A DNA stretch of 64,000 nucleotides from Nocardioides sp. (lineage in GTDB: Bacteria; Actinomycetota; Actinomycetes; Propionibacteriales; Nocardioidaceae): NCBI GenBank assembly GCA_037045645.1, contig JBAOIH010000002.1, positions 5,466-69,465 on the forward strand. The letters run 5' to 3'. Within the stretch, counting starts at the first letter, position 1. Each line of letters opens with the position of its first letter. This document shows positions 17,684 to 26,359 of the stretch, piece after piece. Under the pieces are notes generated by a model. It saw only the letters and a program-made list of their open reading frames with translations. It searched no databases and had not been told where the DNA came from. Both the position numbers and the translations under genes were made by a program.

Positions 17684-19083
17684 CCCAGACCCGCGACCGG
17701 GTTCCATGCGAGATCTGCCGACGGCATTCCCTGCCCGGCCGGTTTGTTTGCTCCCGGTGCAACCTGGGCATCGGGCTTCAGCGAGGCGAATGCGCCGAGT
17801 GCGGCAAGCCCGGCCAACTGCTCGACCACGCCGTGACCTGCGGCAGATGCCGCGCCAAGAGGAGGAACCGCTGCTTCGACTGCGGACGCTCGGGACTGTC
17901 GCCGAACAGGACCACGAAGATCTGCGGCCCCTGCGCCCTTCGCCGCCACTTGGACACCATCATCCCTGCCGAGCCTGTCGGTGCACTGGCTGAGATGCGT
18001 CCCGCCATCCTCGCCGCCGACCCGGTGACGACCACCCGCTGGCTGAACCGGACACGCGCCCTCCTCGTCGACCTCAACGAGGGACGCGTCCCACTCGACC
18101 ACGCCGTCCTCGACGATCTTCCCCGCCCGAAATCCGTCGAACATCTGCGGGCACTGCTCATCGCTGTCGGCATACTTCCGCCCGACCCACTCGGCCCAGT
18201 GCGGCGACTCGAAGCAGCCGTGGGCGACATGGTCAGCGTCCTGCCCGATCCGAACGACAAAATCGTCACTCGATGGTTGCGGTGGAAGGTGATCCCACGG
18301 TTGCGTCGCGGCTACGAAAATGGTCTCGATCTGCTCGCCGCGGTGCGCACCGCAAAGCGGCAGATCCGCCAAGTGGTCACCTTCCTCGACGTGCTCGGTC
18401 AACGGCCGCTCGGCGAACTCGCACAGCACGAGATCGATGACTGGTTCGCAGGCCCCGGCGCAATGCGCTGGGACGTACGCGCGTTCCTGGCCTGGGCACA
18501 GCAGACCCGCGACCTTCCGGCCCGGCTGGAACTGCCACCTTCCAGACAAGAGCCGCGAGCCTCGCCTACCGACGCCGAGGAACGTTGGATCATGGCCAAA
18601 CAGCTCCTCACGGACGAAAGCCACGACCCAGTGGACCGCGTCGCCGGCCTCCTCGTGTGCCTGTACGCCCAACCGCTCAGCCGCATCGTCACCCTCACCA
18701 CCGACGACGTGCTCGTCACCGACACTCGCGTACAACTCCGCCTTGGCGAGGAGCCTCTTCACCTTCCCGAACCGCTCGCCGCGCTCGTTCAGCAACTGCC
18801 GATCCGGCGTAGAGCAGGCACGGTCGAAACATTGCCGACCACCTGGCTGTTCGCCGGCTTCAAAGCCGGCGCCCACCTCCATGCGACCGTCCTGGGGGCC
18901 CGACTGCGCGCCATCGGTGTCGAGCCCCGCCGGATGCGCGTCGCAGCCACCGAGCAACTCGCCCGAGAACTCGCCCCCGCAGTGCTCGCCGATGTCCTCG
19001 GGTTGCCGGTCGCTGCCGCCGTACGCGCCAACCGCCGCACAGCCGGCCAATGGGCGCCCTACGCAGGCCGTCGGCAAGGCTGA
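17680..19083 (+). CDS. E1 zinc-ribbon protein with recombinase-like C-terminal domain
   Basis: A 467-residue protein starting at GTG 17680. Residues 9-85 hold six CxxC pairs (CEIC, CSRC, CAEC, CGRC, CFDC, CGPC), enough for three zinc ribbons. The rest is helical and ends in a region reminiscent of a tyrosine recombinase catalytic domain: AQPLSRIVTLTTDDV fits box I with its Arg, but the box II histidine is absent and the LGH motif reads VLGLPV, with a terminal Tyr in WAPYAGR. It is therefore probably a non-catalytic partner that targets or shapes the recombination complex. The E3 protein shares AQPLSRIV. Confidence 0.7.
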   Translation: MTQTRDRVPCEICRRHSLPGRFVCSRCNLGIGLQRGECAECGKPGQLLDHAVTCGRCRAKRRNRCFDCGRSGLSPNRTTKICGPCALRRHLDTIIPAEPVGALAEMRPAILAADPVTTTRWLNRTRALLVDLNEGRVPLDHAVLDDLPRPKSVEHLRALLIAVGILPPDPLGPVRRLEAAVGDMVSVLPDPNDKIVTRWLRWKVIPRLRRGYENGLDLLAAVRTAKRQIRQVVTFLDVLGQRPLGELAQHEIDDWFAGPGAMRWDVRAFLAWAQQTRDLPARLELPPSRQEPRASPTDAEERWIMAKQLLTDESHDPVDRVAGLLVCLYAQPLSRIVTLTTDDVLVTDTRVQLRLGEEPLHLPEPLAALVQQLPIRRRAGTVETLPTTWLFAGFKAGAHLHATVLGARLRAIGVEPRRMRVAATEQLARELAPAVLADVLGLPVAAAVRANRRTAGQWAPYAGRRQG

Positions 19084-19125
19084 GCGCGACCATTCCGAGA
19101 CTTCGAATACGGGCACACTGCCGGT

Positions 19126-19273
19126 ACTGCGGCTGCGGAACTGGGCGGCGAACGTCGAGCGCTCGTTTCCAGTCCTCGCCGGTGACCAAGGCTGCGACGG
19201 CGTTACCGAGCTCGGTCTGGAGCGCCTCGAGCTTGGAGTCGCGTGCCGCACGGTCCTGAACCTGAGTCCTCAT
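19126..19273 (-). pseudogene. ArdC-type protein, N-terminal part (gene split by E1)
   Basis: Start of the gene completed at 15066-15993. ATG 19273 opens MRTQVQDRAARDSKLEALQ, then LVTGEDWKRAL. One extra base near 19156 must be removed to continue TFAAQFRSRS, matching the family pattern of AAxFxxxS followed by FNN; E1 begins after that Ser codon. The ribosome site AGGAGGT lies 8 bp upstream. With E1 present this fragment reads into the element and cannot yield the full protein. Confidence 0.75.
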
Positions 19274-19281
19274 GACGATCG

Positions 19282-19301
19282 ACCTCCTTCACGCAGGAGG
19301 T
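19282..19301 (-). promoter_or_regulatory. Hairpin covering the ArdC ribosome-binding site
   Basis: On the minus strand ACCTCC and AGGAGGT form a 6-bp stem with an 8-nt loop; the 3' arm is the Shine-Dalgarno sequence of the ArdC-type gene. Folding would hide the ribosome site. It may be a simple coincidence of a strong site, or a translational control. Confidence 0.3.
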
Positions 19302-19325
19302 GTCGTGCTCACGCCACCGTCGGCG

Positions 19326-19976
19326 TCAGCTCGGATGCGGCAGGACCTCGATCCAGTACGCGTCGTGGTCAGAGAGCGTGTCGGTGCGGACGCGTTCTGC
19401 GTGCAGGGTCTCCCAGGAATCAGGTACGGCGATGTGGTCGATCGAGCTCTGTAGGTCGCTCTTCGCGAGGAGATCCTTGGTCGGCACTTGGAACGGTTGC
19501 CCGTTGAGGGCGTCAAGGAGCGCGGCCTGGGACGCTCGGGCGAACCCGGAGAGGTTGCCCGTGAGCGGCGTGTTCCAGTCGCCGCCCCAGATCGTCTCTC
19601 CTGGCACGACTGTTTCGAGGACGGCTGAGGCGGTCTCGGCCATCCGTTCGGTGTGGTCGGGCGAGCCCCATGGCCAGAGGGTTCCGGCCCGGGGCCAGGG
19701 CATGATCGACGAGATCACGGTCGCGCCTCCCACCACGGCGGCCGCTGACGCGGGGTGCGGATCTGGGAGTGGCGTGAGTTCGGAGCGAGCGAACACTGCG
19801 GCCCACTTCTTTGTGGAGCCCGCCATGGAGGCGCGGCTCGTGTGTTGGTGGTAGCCCTCAAGAGCACCTTCGATGGGGACCTCGGTCAGCAGCAGCACGT
19901 CCGCGTCCAGGGCGTGGAGCAGGTCCTGGTGGCCAGTGCGCCACTTGCCAGCGACGTTCCAGGTGACGATGCGCAT
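19326..19976 (-). CDS. Endonuclease/exonuclease/phosphatase-family protein
   Basis: A 216-residue EEP-superfamily hydrolase. Key motifs: IVTWNVAGKW (metal-binding Asn, start), LLLTEVP (catalytic Glu), WGGDWNTP (Asp/Asn) and LSDHDAYWIEV (terminal Asp-His pair). Members cleave nucleic acid or phosphate esters; substrate is not predictable. Within a conjugation operon it could process DNA or RNA during transfer. It lies between the VirB4 gene (17-bp gap) and the ArdC-type gene (about 50-bp gap). No signal peptide. Confidence 0.8.
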   Translation of the reverse strand: MRIVTWNVAGKWRTGHQDLLHALDADVLLLTEVPIEGALEGYHQHTSRASMAGSTKKWAAVFARSELTPLPDPHPASAAAVVGGATVISSIMPWPRAGTLWPWGSPDHTERMAETASAVLETVVPGETIWGGDWNTPLTGNLSGFARASQAALLDALNGQPFQVPTKDLLAKSDLQSSIDHIAVPDSWETLHAERVRTDTLSDHDAYWIEVLPHPS

Positions 19977-19993
19977 GTCGAGAACCTAGGCGC

Positions 19994-21475
19994 TCACCCC
20001 GTCATGCGGCTCGTCGTGTCGAAGAGTTCGAGCTCGGCGGGATGCATCTGATGTTGGACAACGAACGACCGGTGCTTGATCCGCCACAGCCCCTGACCGG
20101 TGCCGAGGGTGGGGATGAGGGACTGCTCGGTGCCGGTCAGCCCCAGGGCCGCTGATGTGGGGCCGAGTTGGTCGGACTCCTGGCGGTAGACGATCCGGGT
20201 CTCGGCATTGGCGAGCAGTGACGAGGCGAGGGCGCGCATCGCGGAGCCGGAGTCGCCGACGTTGTCGAGGTCGGAGAGCTTGTGGAAGATCAGCATGTTC
20301 GCGATCCCGTAGTGCCGCGCCAATCGCCAGTGGGCATCCATGCGGCGCAGCAGCGCGGGGTGGGACATGAGCCGCCAGGCCTCGTCGTACACGACCCAGC
20401 GTTGCCCGCCGGCCGGGTCCATGAGAGCGGATTCCATCCACGCTGACGCGCACGTCATGAGTACCGAGACGAGGGTGGCGTTCTCGGTGACGCGGGACAG
20501 GTCGAGCGAGATCATCGGCAGCGACGGGTCGAACCAGACCGTGGACGGTCCGTCGAACAACCCGGCAAGGTCGCCCGCGACGAGTCGTCGCAGGGCGTGG
20601 CCGACGAGGCGTCCGTCCTCGGTGAGGCGTCCGTCGTGGTCGTCGTCGCGGTCGGGGGTCAGGAGCCGGTCGACGACCATCGGGAGCACGGGTACATCGG
20701 CGCCGCGGACAGTGCGGTCGAGTGCGAGGTCCACGGCGGTGTGTTCGAGCGGGGTGAGGCGGCGGTCGAGGACGGTCTCGGCGAGTGCGCCGATGAGGGC
20801 GCGGCGGCGGCTGGTGACCTGGCTGGCCCATTGGGCGTCGTCGAGGCCTGCGGGACGGTGCCCTTCGTCGAGCGGGTTGAGCCGGTTCGCCATGCCGTGC
20901 CCGAGCGCGATCGCTTTCCCGCCGACGGCTTCGGCGACCGGGGTGTGTTCGCCCTTGGGGTCACCGGGCACGTACACGCGGCGGCCGAACGGGATGGAGC
21001 GGGTGTAGAGGCTCTTGGCGAGGCTGGACTTGCCGGAGCCGACGATCCCGGCCAGCACGAGGTTGGGTGCGGTGATGAGACCGCGGGAGTAGAGGACCCA
21101 CGGGTCGTAGACGAACGAGGACCCGGAGTAGAGGTCCTGGCCGACGAACACGCCCTCGCTTCCGAGTCCGCCTTCGGCCAGGAACGGGTACGCGCCGGCG
21201 AGAGTGGCCGAGGTGTCCTGGTGGCGGGGGATTCGGAACCTGCCGGGCGTGCGCAGGGCCGCAGGTCCAGACTCGCCCGCACGGGGAAGCGTCTCGGTCG
21301 AGCGACGTTCGGCGGCGAGGTCGTCGTGCTTGCGCTTGGCCGTCGTACGACGCTGCTCGCGATCGGCGGTCGTGAGTGATCGTGCCGCCGCTGTACGCCG
21401 CTTGCGTTCTGAACGCTTCTCTCGGCGTGGGGAGATGAGCACGCTCGAATGGAGCCGCTCGCCGTCGCGGGTCAC
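19994..21475 (-). CDS. virB4: VirB4/TraC-like conjugation ATPase
   Basis: A 493-residue AAA+ ATPase of the conjugative type IV secretion channel. After a basic N-terminal stretch comes LAGIVGSGKSSLAKSLYTRSI (Walker A, about residue 145) with the family motif YVPGDPKGEHTPVAEAVGG, then Walker B WVVYDEAWRLM at about 360 and MLIFHKLSDLDNVG and RIVYRQESDQL downstream, as in actinobacterial VirB4 proteins. GTG 21475 was chosen because it overlaps the upstream stop (GTGA); longer frames would cover the whole preceding gene. No membrane helices, cytoplasmic. Confidence 0.9.
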   Translation of the reverse strand: MTRDGERLHSSVLISPRREKRSERKRRTAAARSLTTADREQRRTTAKRKHDDLAAERRSTETLPRAGESGPAALRTPGRFRIPRHQDTSATLAGAYPFLAEGGLGSEGVFVGQDLYSGSSFVYDPWVLYSRGLITAPNLVLAGIVGSGKSSLAKSLYTRSIPFGRRVYVPGDPKGEHTPVAEAVGGKAIALGHGMANRLNPLDEGHRPAGLDDAQWASQVTSRRRALIGALAETVLDRRLTPLEHTAVDLALDRTVRGADVPVLPMVVDRLLTPDRDDDHDGRLTEDGRLVGHALRRLVAGDLAGLFDGPSTVWFDPSLPMISLDLSRVTENATLVSVLMTCASAWMESALMDPAGGQRWVVYDEAWRLMSHPALLRRMDAHWRLARHYGIANMLIFHKLSDLDNVGDSGSAMRALASSLLANAETRIVYRQESDQLGPTSAALGLTGTEQSLIPTLGTGQGLWRIKHRSFVVQHQMHPAELELFDTTSRMTG

Positions 21476-21879
21476 AGCGACAACCCCGGCCGGGCTGTTG
21501 GACGCGGGACCGGTGCCAGCGCAACGACGTCGTGGACGTCGTAGGTGATGGTCGCCTCGACCTCGTGTGCGCGGTCGATCGTGGCGGCGACCTGGTGCAC
21601 CATCTCGGCGGCGCGGTGGAGCTCCCACGCGACCTGGTACGACGCCGCCCGGCCAGTGCGCGGATCGCCGGCGATCCAGGCGCGCTTTGTGGCCGGGCCC
21701 TCGTGGAAGTCGCCGATCTGGTGCAACGACTGCGCCAGCGATGCGAGCCCGTTGGTCAGCTCGCCGAGCACCGGGTAAATCTCGGTCGGGTCGTCCAGGT
21801 CGCGGGTGGCGTGCGCCAAGCTTCTGAGTGCATCGCGGGCTTCATCGGCGTGGGCTTGAGGACGGTTCGGTGCGAGCAT
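21472..21879 (-). CDS. Hypothetical protein, 135 aa, before virB4
   Basis: Helical soluble protein (DEARDALRSLAHATRDLDDP, then AAEMVHQVAATIDRAHEVEATI) with no named domain. GGAGAG is well spaced before ATG 21879. Start of a leftward transcription unit containing virB4, the EEP protein, ArdC and virD4; divergent from a tiny cysteine-rich gene. Possible chaperone or regulator of the ATPase (inference from coupling only). Confidence 0.6.
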   Translation of the reverse strand: MLAPNRPQAHADEARDALRSLAHATRDLDDPTEIYPVLGELTNGLASLAQSLHQIGDFHEGPATKRAWIAGDPRTGRAASYQVAWELHRAAEMVHQVAATIDRAHEVEATITYDVHDVVALAPVPRPTARPGLSL

Positions 21880-21981
21880 CGGGGCTCTCCTCGCTCAGCG
21901 ACTACTTCGTCAAGGAGGTGCGCGTGCGACGCCGCCGTGTCGGCTCCGGAGGTGACGTGTGCTCGATCTACCCTGTGGCGC

Positions 21982-22104
21982 ATGGCAGATCTGACGGAGC
22001 CGTGCCCGAACTGCGACACCATGATGCGCTGGGAGACCTCGCATGAACGGTGTGACGGCTGCGGCTATATCCGGCCGTGCTGCGAAGGCGCACCCTGCTT
22101 CTGA
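21982..22104 (+). CDS. 40-residue Cys-rich zinc-ribbon miniprotein
   Basis: MADLTEPCPNCDTMM, then RCDGCGYIRPCCEG: two CxxC pairs separated by 17 residues plus a CC, a clear single zinc ribbon. Shadow reading frames rarely give such a pattern. It is divergent from the 135-aa gene across about 100 bp and followed by a hairpin, so it has the shape of a real monocistronic gene. Possibly a small regulator; ribosome site weak. Confidence 0.5.
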   Translation: MADLTEPCPNCDTMMRWETSHERCDGCGYIRPCCEGAPCF

Positions 22105-22121
22105 GGCGGCTGCGGACATAA

Positions 22122-22157
22122 AGATCCCGCGGGAGTCTCGGGTCTCCTGCGGGATCT
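22122..22157. terminator. Hairpin after the Cys-rich miniprotein
   Basis: Inverted repeat with arms AGATCCCGC (22122-22130) and GCGGGATCT (22149-22157), inner arms GGAG/CTCC extending it. There is no strong T tract on either strand. Probably a terminator between the convergent miniprotein gene and the 283-aa gene. Confidence 0.55.
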
Positions 22158-22293
22158 GGACTGAGCATGCCGCACTCGCGAGCGGCTGTCAGCAGGATCT
22201 CAAATTAGTGGGCAACTTCCTCGTTCGGAGAACCACAGCCTTCTGAGGCGCAAGAGCGGGAAGGCCCTTTGTCGCTCGAAGCATCTCCTGCGC

Positions 22294-23145
22294 CTACCGC
22301 ATCGTTGCCGTTCGATCCGCTCCGTCGCTGGCGTCGATGACTGCGAAAAGGGCGGTGCTGAAGCGCTCAATCGTCGTCGCGAGAAGGATACTGGCTTGCT
22401 CGGCGGTGCTGGATTGGATGACATGGTCGCTCGATGCGCTGGGGTCATCCTCAAGGAGAGTTGAGACGCGCTCGTCGTACGCCTTGGGCCACGGCGACCC
22501 GGGCTCCCGAAAATACGGCACGTGGTTGGCATGTCCGAAAAGCAGCCGTTGGGAGATGTTCTGGATCGAAGACTCCACCAGGCCGGCAGTGATCTCGGCC
22601 CGCGTGGCTGCCACTGAAGGGTTGTAGTCAGGTCCGCCGTAGGTGGAGATAAGGGCGTTGTGTGCGTCCCCTACCAACCACGCGGACTCGGTACGAAGCG
22701 CCCGGTGCGCATTTGTCAAGGACTCAGAATCGGCTCCCTGCGGAGGTCGTGGAAGGAGTCGGTCGCTCAACACCAAGAGTTCGGCTCTGGTTTCAAGCAC
22801 CGCGAGAAGTCCTCCGCCTGCAAGGCGTCCCTCGTCGTCCGCAGGGGAGTCAGGGACCGTTTCAAGGCCAACTAGGTGCGCCCACCGCTCACTTGTTGAT
22901 GTCTGAATTCCGCGGGCCGCATCCAGGATCGCTACTCCAAGTTCAACGATCGCGTCGTACCGGTCACGCGAATACGCTTCTGCGTCGTGAGCCCGGTTCT
23001 CCTTGTGGAATCGCTTGGCCTGGACCCAAACGAAGTACGAGACAAGTACACCAATCACGACGGCGACCGAGGACAGGAGAACCGACAACCAGTCGGTCAT
23101 CGACGGCGTTGATGAAGCGGCGACCAACGAGAACCAGGATTTCAT
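22294..23145 (-). CDS. Membrane-anchored hypothetical protein, 283 aa
   Basis: ATG 23145 gives a protein with one transmembrane helix at about residues 17-40 (WLSVLLSSVAVVIGVLVSYF) and a cytoplasmic, mainly helical domain (RFHKENRAHDAEAYSRDRYD, ERFSTALFAVIDASDG). The topology resembles small inner-membrane proteins with a coiled region such as DUF4760-like proteins; no firm family. GC content and codon bias are lower than in the conjugation genes, and it sits between SCO6880 and virB4 blocks, so it may be a late insertion. Confidence 0.65.
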   Translation of the reverse strand: MKSWFSLVAASSTPSMTDWLSVLLSSVAVVIGVLVSYFVWVQAKRFHKENRAHDAEAYSRDRYDAIVELGVAILDAARGIQTSTSERWAHLVGLETVPDSPADDEGRLAGGGLLAVLETRAELLVLSDRLLPRPPQGADSESLTNAHRALRTESAWLVGDAHNALISTYGGPDYNPSVAATRAEITAGLVESSIQNISQRLLFGHANHVPYFREPGSPWPKAYDERVSTLLEDDPSASSDHVIQSSTAEQASILLATTIERFSTALFAVIDASDGADRTATMR

Positions 23146-23218
23146 GTTCCGTAAGTTAGCTCCGCACAAGGGTGAGCGTGACCCGATTGATGAATCGTGG
23201 CGGGGAACCGCGCGGACG

Positions 23219-24671
23219 TCAGAGAGGACGGCACAGGGGAAGCGCTGCGGCCGAGAACCCCTGAGCCTGCTGCCCCCACAACCGCCTGGTCTCGCACGAC
23301 GCCTGGATCGCTGCCTGCTCGACCGCCGCAACGGCTCGCTCGAGCTCGTCGGGATCACTGGCGCTGACGGCGACGAACCCGGTGCAGCGCAGGACGCCGT
23401 GGCCGGCGGTGAGGTCCGCTTCCTGCTGGAGGACGTCCAGGTACTCGGCTGACTGCTGGGCGTCCTCGATCTGGCCGATCTTCTGCCGCTGGGCGGCGTC
23501 GGAGATGTACTCGGTCTTCTTCTTGCGGATGTCGCGTGCCGCGCGATCGGTGCGCATGGGTGTGTAGAGCAGGGTGAAGGTGCGACGGATCCCCGACGAG
23601 AGCAGCAGCGGTGCGAGGAAGCCGGGGAAGACGAGCGACCTGGGCCACTCGCTGATCCAGAGCACGCAGTGGTGCGCGGAGTCGCCGCGCAGGCTGCCCC
23701 AGGATTCGGTGACCGCGACAGGTCCGGCTGCGGCGAGATCGCGGCCCAGCGTCGCCGTGGCGTTCGAGGGCACCGGCCACGACGGGGTCGTACGCCGAGC
23801 GCAGCATGACGGCGAGGTCGCCGGGCGTCAGCCAGTCTCCGGGGGCGAGGTCTGCGGATCGCAGCGATGCGACGAGGGTGGACATCTCCTGACGCAGCAC
23901 GGCCGCGGCACCCTTCATCCCGCCTCCGGTGGCACGGATCGCGCGGCCGGCTGCCTTCATGTCCAGGGAGATCGAGATCGTGCTGGCGTGCCGTTCGCCC
24001 GCGGGTCCGGCGCGGTCGATGAGTTCGGCGTACGTCGTCGAGGTCCAGGTGTCGCTCTTGGTGCCGTGGCTGTCCCACCACTGGGCGAGGCCCTTCCCTG
24101 AGTCGGGAAGGGTGCGTTCCATGACCTGCACCGATGCCAGGCGCCCCGAACGGCAGGTGGACGCCAGCACCCGTCCCCAGGAAACGACCCGACGTTCTTG
24201 TTCGGCCGGATCCAGCAACACGAACGCGGGATGCGAGACGCCGACGATCGCCATCAGGGTCGCGGCGTGCGGGTCGTGGACCATCACTGCACCGGTTTCG
24301 GGGTCGACCCACTGCCGCAGCCTGGCGGCGTCGCCCGGGAGAGCCAGCGTCCCGGCGGGTCGTGGCTTCACCACCCGACGCCGGTAAGTGAGTTGACCCC
24401 CTGCCGAGCGCCACAGCCAACGGATTCCGATCGGCGCCCACTCGATGAGCTTGCGATCGCCGACCCCGACGAACGCGAGAGCGACACACACGAGGATGAT
24501 CGGAAACGCGACGATCACGGTGCCGACGTAGAGGCCGAGCACCAGGCTCCCTGCGGCGATCCCAGTCATGGTGAGTTGAAGCCCGGAGAGCCCGAGGAGT
24601 ACGCCTCGCCGGCTCAGCCGGGAGAACTTCACCGGCGTCAGGGCCGATTCTGCGGCACTGTTCGCAGCCAT
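23219..24671 (-). CDS. SCO6880-family type IV secretion protein (frameshift near 23766)
   Basis: Restored length 483 residues. Two N-terminal helices (GVLLGLSGLQLTMTGIAAGSL, then IVAFPIILVCVALAFVGVG) precede a cytoplasmic domain, as in SCO6880/PrgI-like proteins of actinobacterial conjugation systems, thought to work with the VirB4 ATPase at the inner membrane. The frame breaks at about 23763-23769 (…AYDPVVAGAL then NATATLGRDLAAAGPVAV). One surplus base, probably the G of CTCGAAC, must be dropped. The remainder continues to TGA 23219 with full conservation (SEWPRSLVFPGFLAPLLLSS). Likely a sequence error. Confidence 0.82.
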
Positions 24672-24677
24672 CGCCGG

Positions 24678-26009
24678 TCAGCCCCGGGTTCCGGAGATCT
24701 CGGAGTCCGCGACATGGGGCGGCATCGCGGAAGGAGCTGCCGCTTGGCTGGCGTCGGCGTGCCTGTTGGCCTGCGCGGCAACGAAGTTCCCCAACTTGGG
24801 TCCGGCTGCGGCTGCCTTCGCGGCAACCACTGCTCCGGCCGCCACGGCTCCGCCGGCCGCGGCTGCACCTCCCCCCGAAGCCCCCGAAGCACCCGAAGCC
24901 CCCGAAGCACCCGAAGCCCCCGAGCTCGCTCCCGCCCCTGCCGAGCCTCCGCCCGAGCCGGACGCGGTCGGCGCAGCCGGAGTGGGGCTTCCGCCCGACG
25001 ATCCGCCAGCGGCCGACGTACCCCCTCCCGAGCTGTCGCCGAGGACCTTGGTGGGTTGGGCGGCACCGCCGATGCGTCCCAGCGGGATCGGCAGCGGGCG
25101 GTTGAGGGCGGACTTGGCTTCCTGTTCGGCCGACATCGCGTGGTACATGTCGAAGCCCATGAAGGAGATCGCCTTGTAGGTCATGTAGGGCGCGAACCCG
25201 GCCATGAGCATGAGGACGACCCCTGCGATCGGTTGGCTGACCGACTCCAGATCAGCGTCTATCGGTGCAGAGACCTGGGCGGTGGCCAGGAGGAACATCA
25301 CGACGAGGACGACCTTGCTGAGGATCATCGCGATCACGAAGGTCACCCACCTGCTCACCCAGCTGCGGGTGTGGTCCCAGCTCGACCCAGCGAGCGCGAT
25401 CGGCGCGAACACGATCGCGATGAGCAGCAGCGCCTTGCGGACCAGCAGGCTGATCCACACGATCAGGGCCCCGGTGATCGCCAGCCCGGCGAGGAAGAAC
25501 GTGAGTACGGCGCCCGCACCGGGCGCGGCGACGTTGATCGCACCGAGCCCACCAGCCAGGACGGCGATCCTGTCGCCCATCTCGTTCATGTTCGTGCCAG
25601 CGGCGTTGACGATGCCGATGCACAGCTGGTCGGTGACCTCGAGCGCGGTGGTCAACAGGGTGAGAGCGACGAATGAGCCGAGGATCGACTTGGCCAACCC
25701 CAACGCGGCTCTGGACAGGGCGGCCGGCTCGCGGTGGATCATCCCGCCGATGACCTGAAGCAGGAAGAACCCGAGCATCACGAAGACCGCGATCCCGAAC
25801 AGGATGTTGTAAACCTTCGTGTACTCGCCGCTGGTCACGTCGACGTAAGTCGTGGAGTCGATGACCTTCCAGACGGACTCGAACATGTACTCCGCGGCAC
25901 CGCCCATCGCCTGGGCCAGCCAGTCGAACGGCGCGGTGACGACCGCGCCGGCCGCGTCACCGGCGACGTTGCAGACGGTGTGGATCACCGGGACATCGCA
26001 GACACCCAT
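24678..26009 (-). CDS. Polytopic conjugation membrane protein (TrbL/VirB6-like)
   Basis: A 443-residue protein starting at ATG 26009 (good GAGGTG site). About six hydrophobic helices between residues 60 and 300 (ILFGIAVFVMLGFFLLQVIGG, LALLLIAIVFAPIALAG-type segments), then a long Gly/Ala/Ser/Pro C-terminal tail. The plan, polytopic channel core with a low-complexity cytoplasmic tail, is that of TrbL/VirB6 proteins, the inner-membrane pore of conjugation channels. The tail contains GAS tripeptide repeats. Flanked by the DUF6112 pair and SCO6880, the normal actinobacterial order. Confidence 0.78.
   Translation of the reverse strand: MGVCDVPVIHTVCNVAGDAAGAVVTAPFDWLAQAMGGAAEYMFESVWKVIDSTTYVDVTSGEYTKVYNILFGIAVFVMLGFFLLQVIGGMIHREPAALSRAALGLAKSILGSFVALTLLTTALEVTDQLCIGIVNAAGTNMNEMGDRIAVLAGGLGAINVAAPGAGAVLTFFLAGLAITGALIVWISLLVRKALLLIAIVFAPIALAGSSWDHTRSWVSRWVTFVIAMILSKVVLVVMFLLATAQVSAPIDADLESVSQPIAGVVLMLMAGFAPYMTYKAISFMGFDMYHAMSAEQEAKSALNRPLPIPLGRIGGAAQPTKVLGDSSGGGTSAAGGSSGGSPTPAAPTASGSGGGSAGAGASSGASGASGASGASGASGGGAAAAGGAVAAGAVVAAKAAAAGPKLGNFVAAQANRHADASQAAAPSAMPPHVADSEISGTRG
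24874..24926. repeat. 9/18-bp tandem repeat in TrbL-like tail
   Basis: About six copies of CCCGAAGCN with alternating last base (an 18-bp higher unit), encoding (Gly-Ala-Ser)n on the minus strand. Copy number could vary between strains. In-frame coding repeat, not a CRISPR. Confidence 0.75.
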
Positions 26010-26020
26010 ATCACTGCACC

Positions 26021-26329
26021 TCAGGCGACGGACTGGCCGACGTTCCAGAAGAAGTTCACCAGTGTCACCGATGCACCGCAGACCACTGCGGCTCCGAGTG
26101 CGACGAGTACGCCGAGCTTGCCGCGGCCAGCCAGATGTGGGTTGGACGAGTTCGCGCCCATGGCCCAGACGATCGCGGAGATGATCAGGGCGAGTACGGC
26201 GAGCACCAGCCCGACCGTCATGGAGGCGCCAACGATGTGACGCAGTTGGCTGATGCCCGGCAGGCCGTTCGAGTTCGGGCTGATGGTGATGTCGAGCGGC
26301 AACACGATCTGGTTGTAGAGGCGGAACAT
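26021..26329 (-). CDS. DUF6112-like two-helix membrane protein (first copy)
   Basis: A 102-residue protein with two transmembrane helices (about 37-58 and 73-93: SMTVGLVLAVLALIISAIVW and LGVLVALGAAVVCGASVTLV). Size and two-helix layout are like VirB2/pilin-type subunits. The DUF6112 assignment is from memory of actinobacterial ICEs. The next gene upstream is a paralogue with the same plan. It lies 11 bp before the TrbL-like gene. Confidence 0.7.
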   Translation of the reverse strand: MFRLYNQIVLPLDITISPNSNGLPGISQLRHIVGASMTVGLVLAVLALIISAIVWAMGANSSNPHLAGRGKLGVLVALGAAVVCGASVTLVNFFWNVGQSVA

Positions 26330-26359
26330 CGCGGCTCTCCTGTCGGGTGAAGGGACGTC

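Larger units (their letters stand above)
15994..19125 (+). mobile_element. E1: three-gene recombinase element inserted in the ArdC-type gene
   Basis: About 3.13 kb carrying a tyrosine recombinase, an HTH protein and a zinc-ribbon/recombinase-like protein on the + strand, opposite to the interrupted gene. Boundaries are set by the host frame: left flank encodes FNN (15985-15993), right flank resumes at the Ser codon complementary to 19126-19128. No target duplication is evident. Imperfect inverted similarity lies near the ends: GGTATTCGA at about 16019 and the complement of TTCGAATACG at about 19102. The left leader (element end to recombinase ATG) is 174 bp. Confidence 0.85.

Noticed and set aside
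15667..19251. 1194-residue open frame on the minus strand across E1
   Set aside because: Antisense to the three E1 genes, composition typical of high-GC shadow frames. It only picks up true residues where it crosses the two ArdC fragments.
24874..24926. CRISPR-like short repeats
   Set aside because: Units are contiguous and in frame, encoding Gly-Ala-Ser repeats; there are no spacers.
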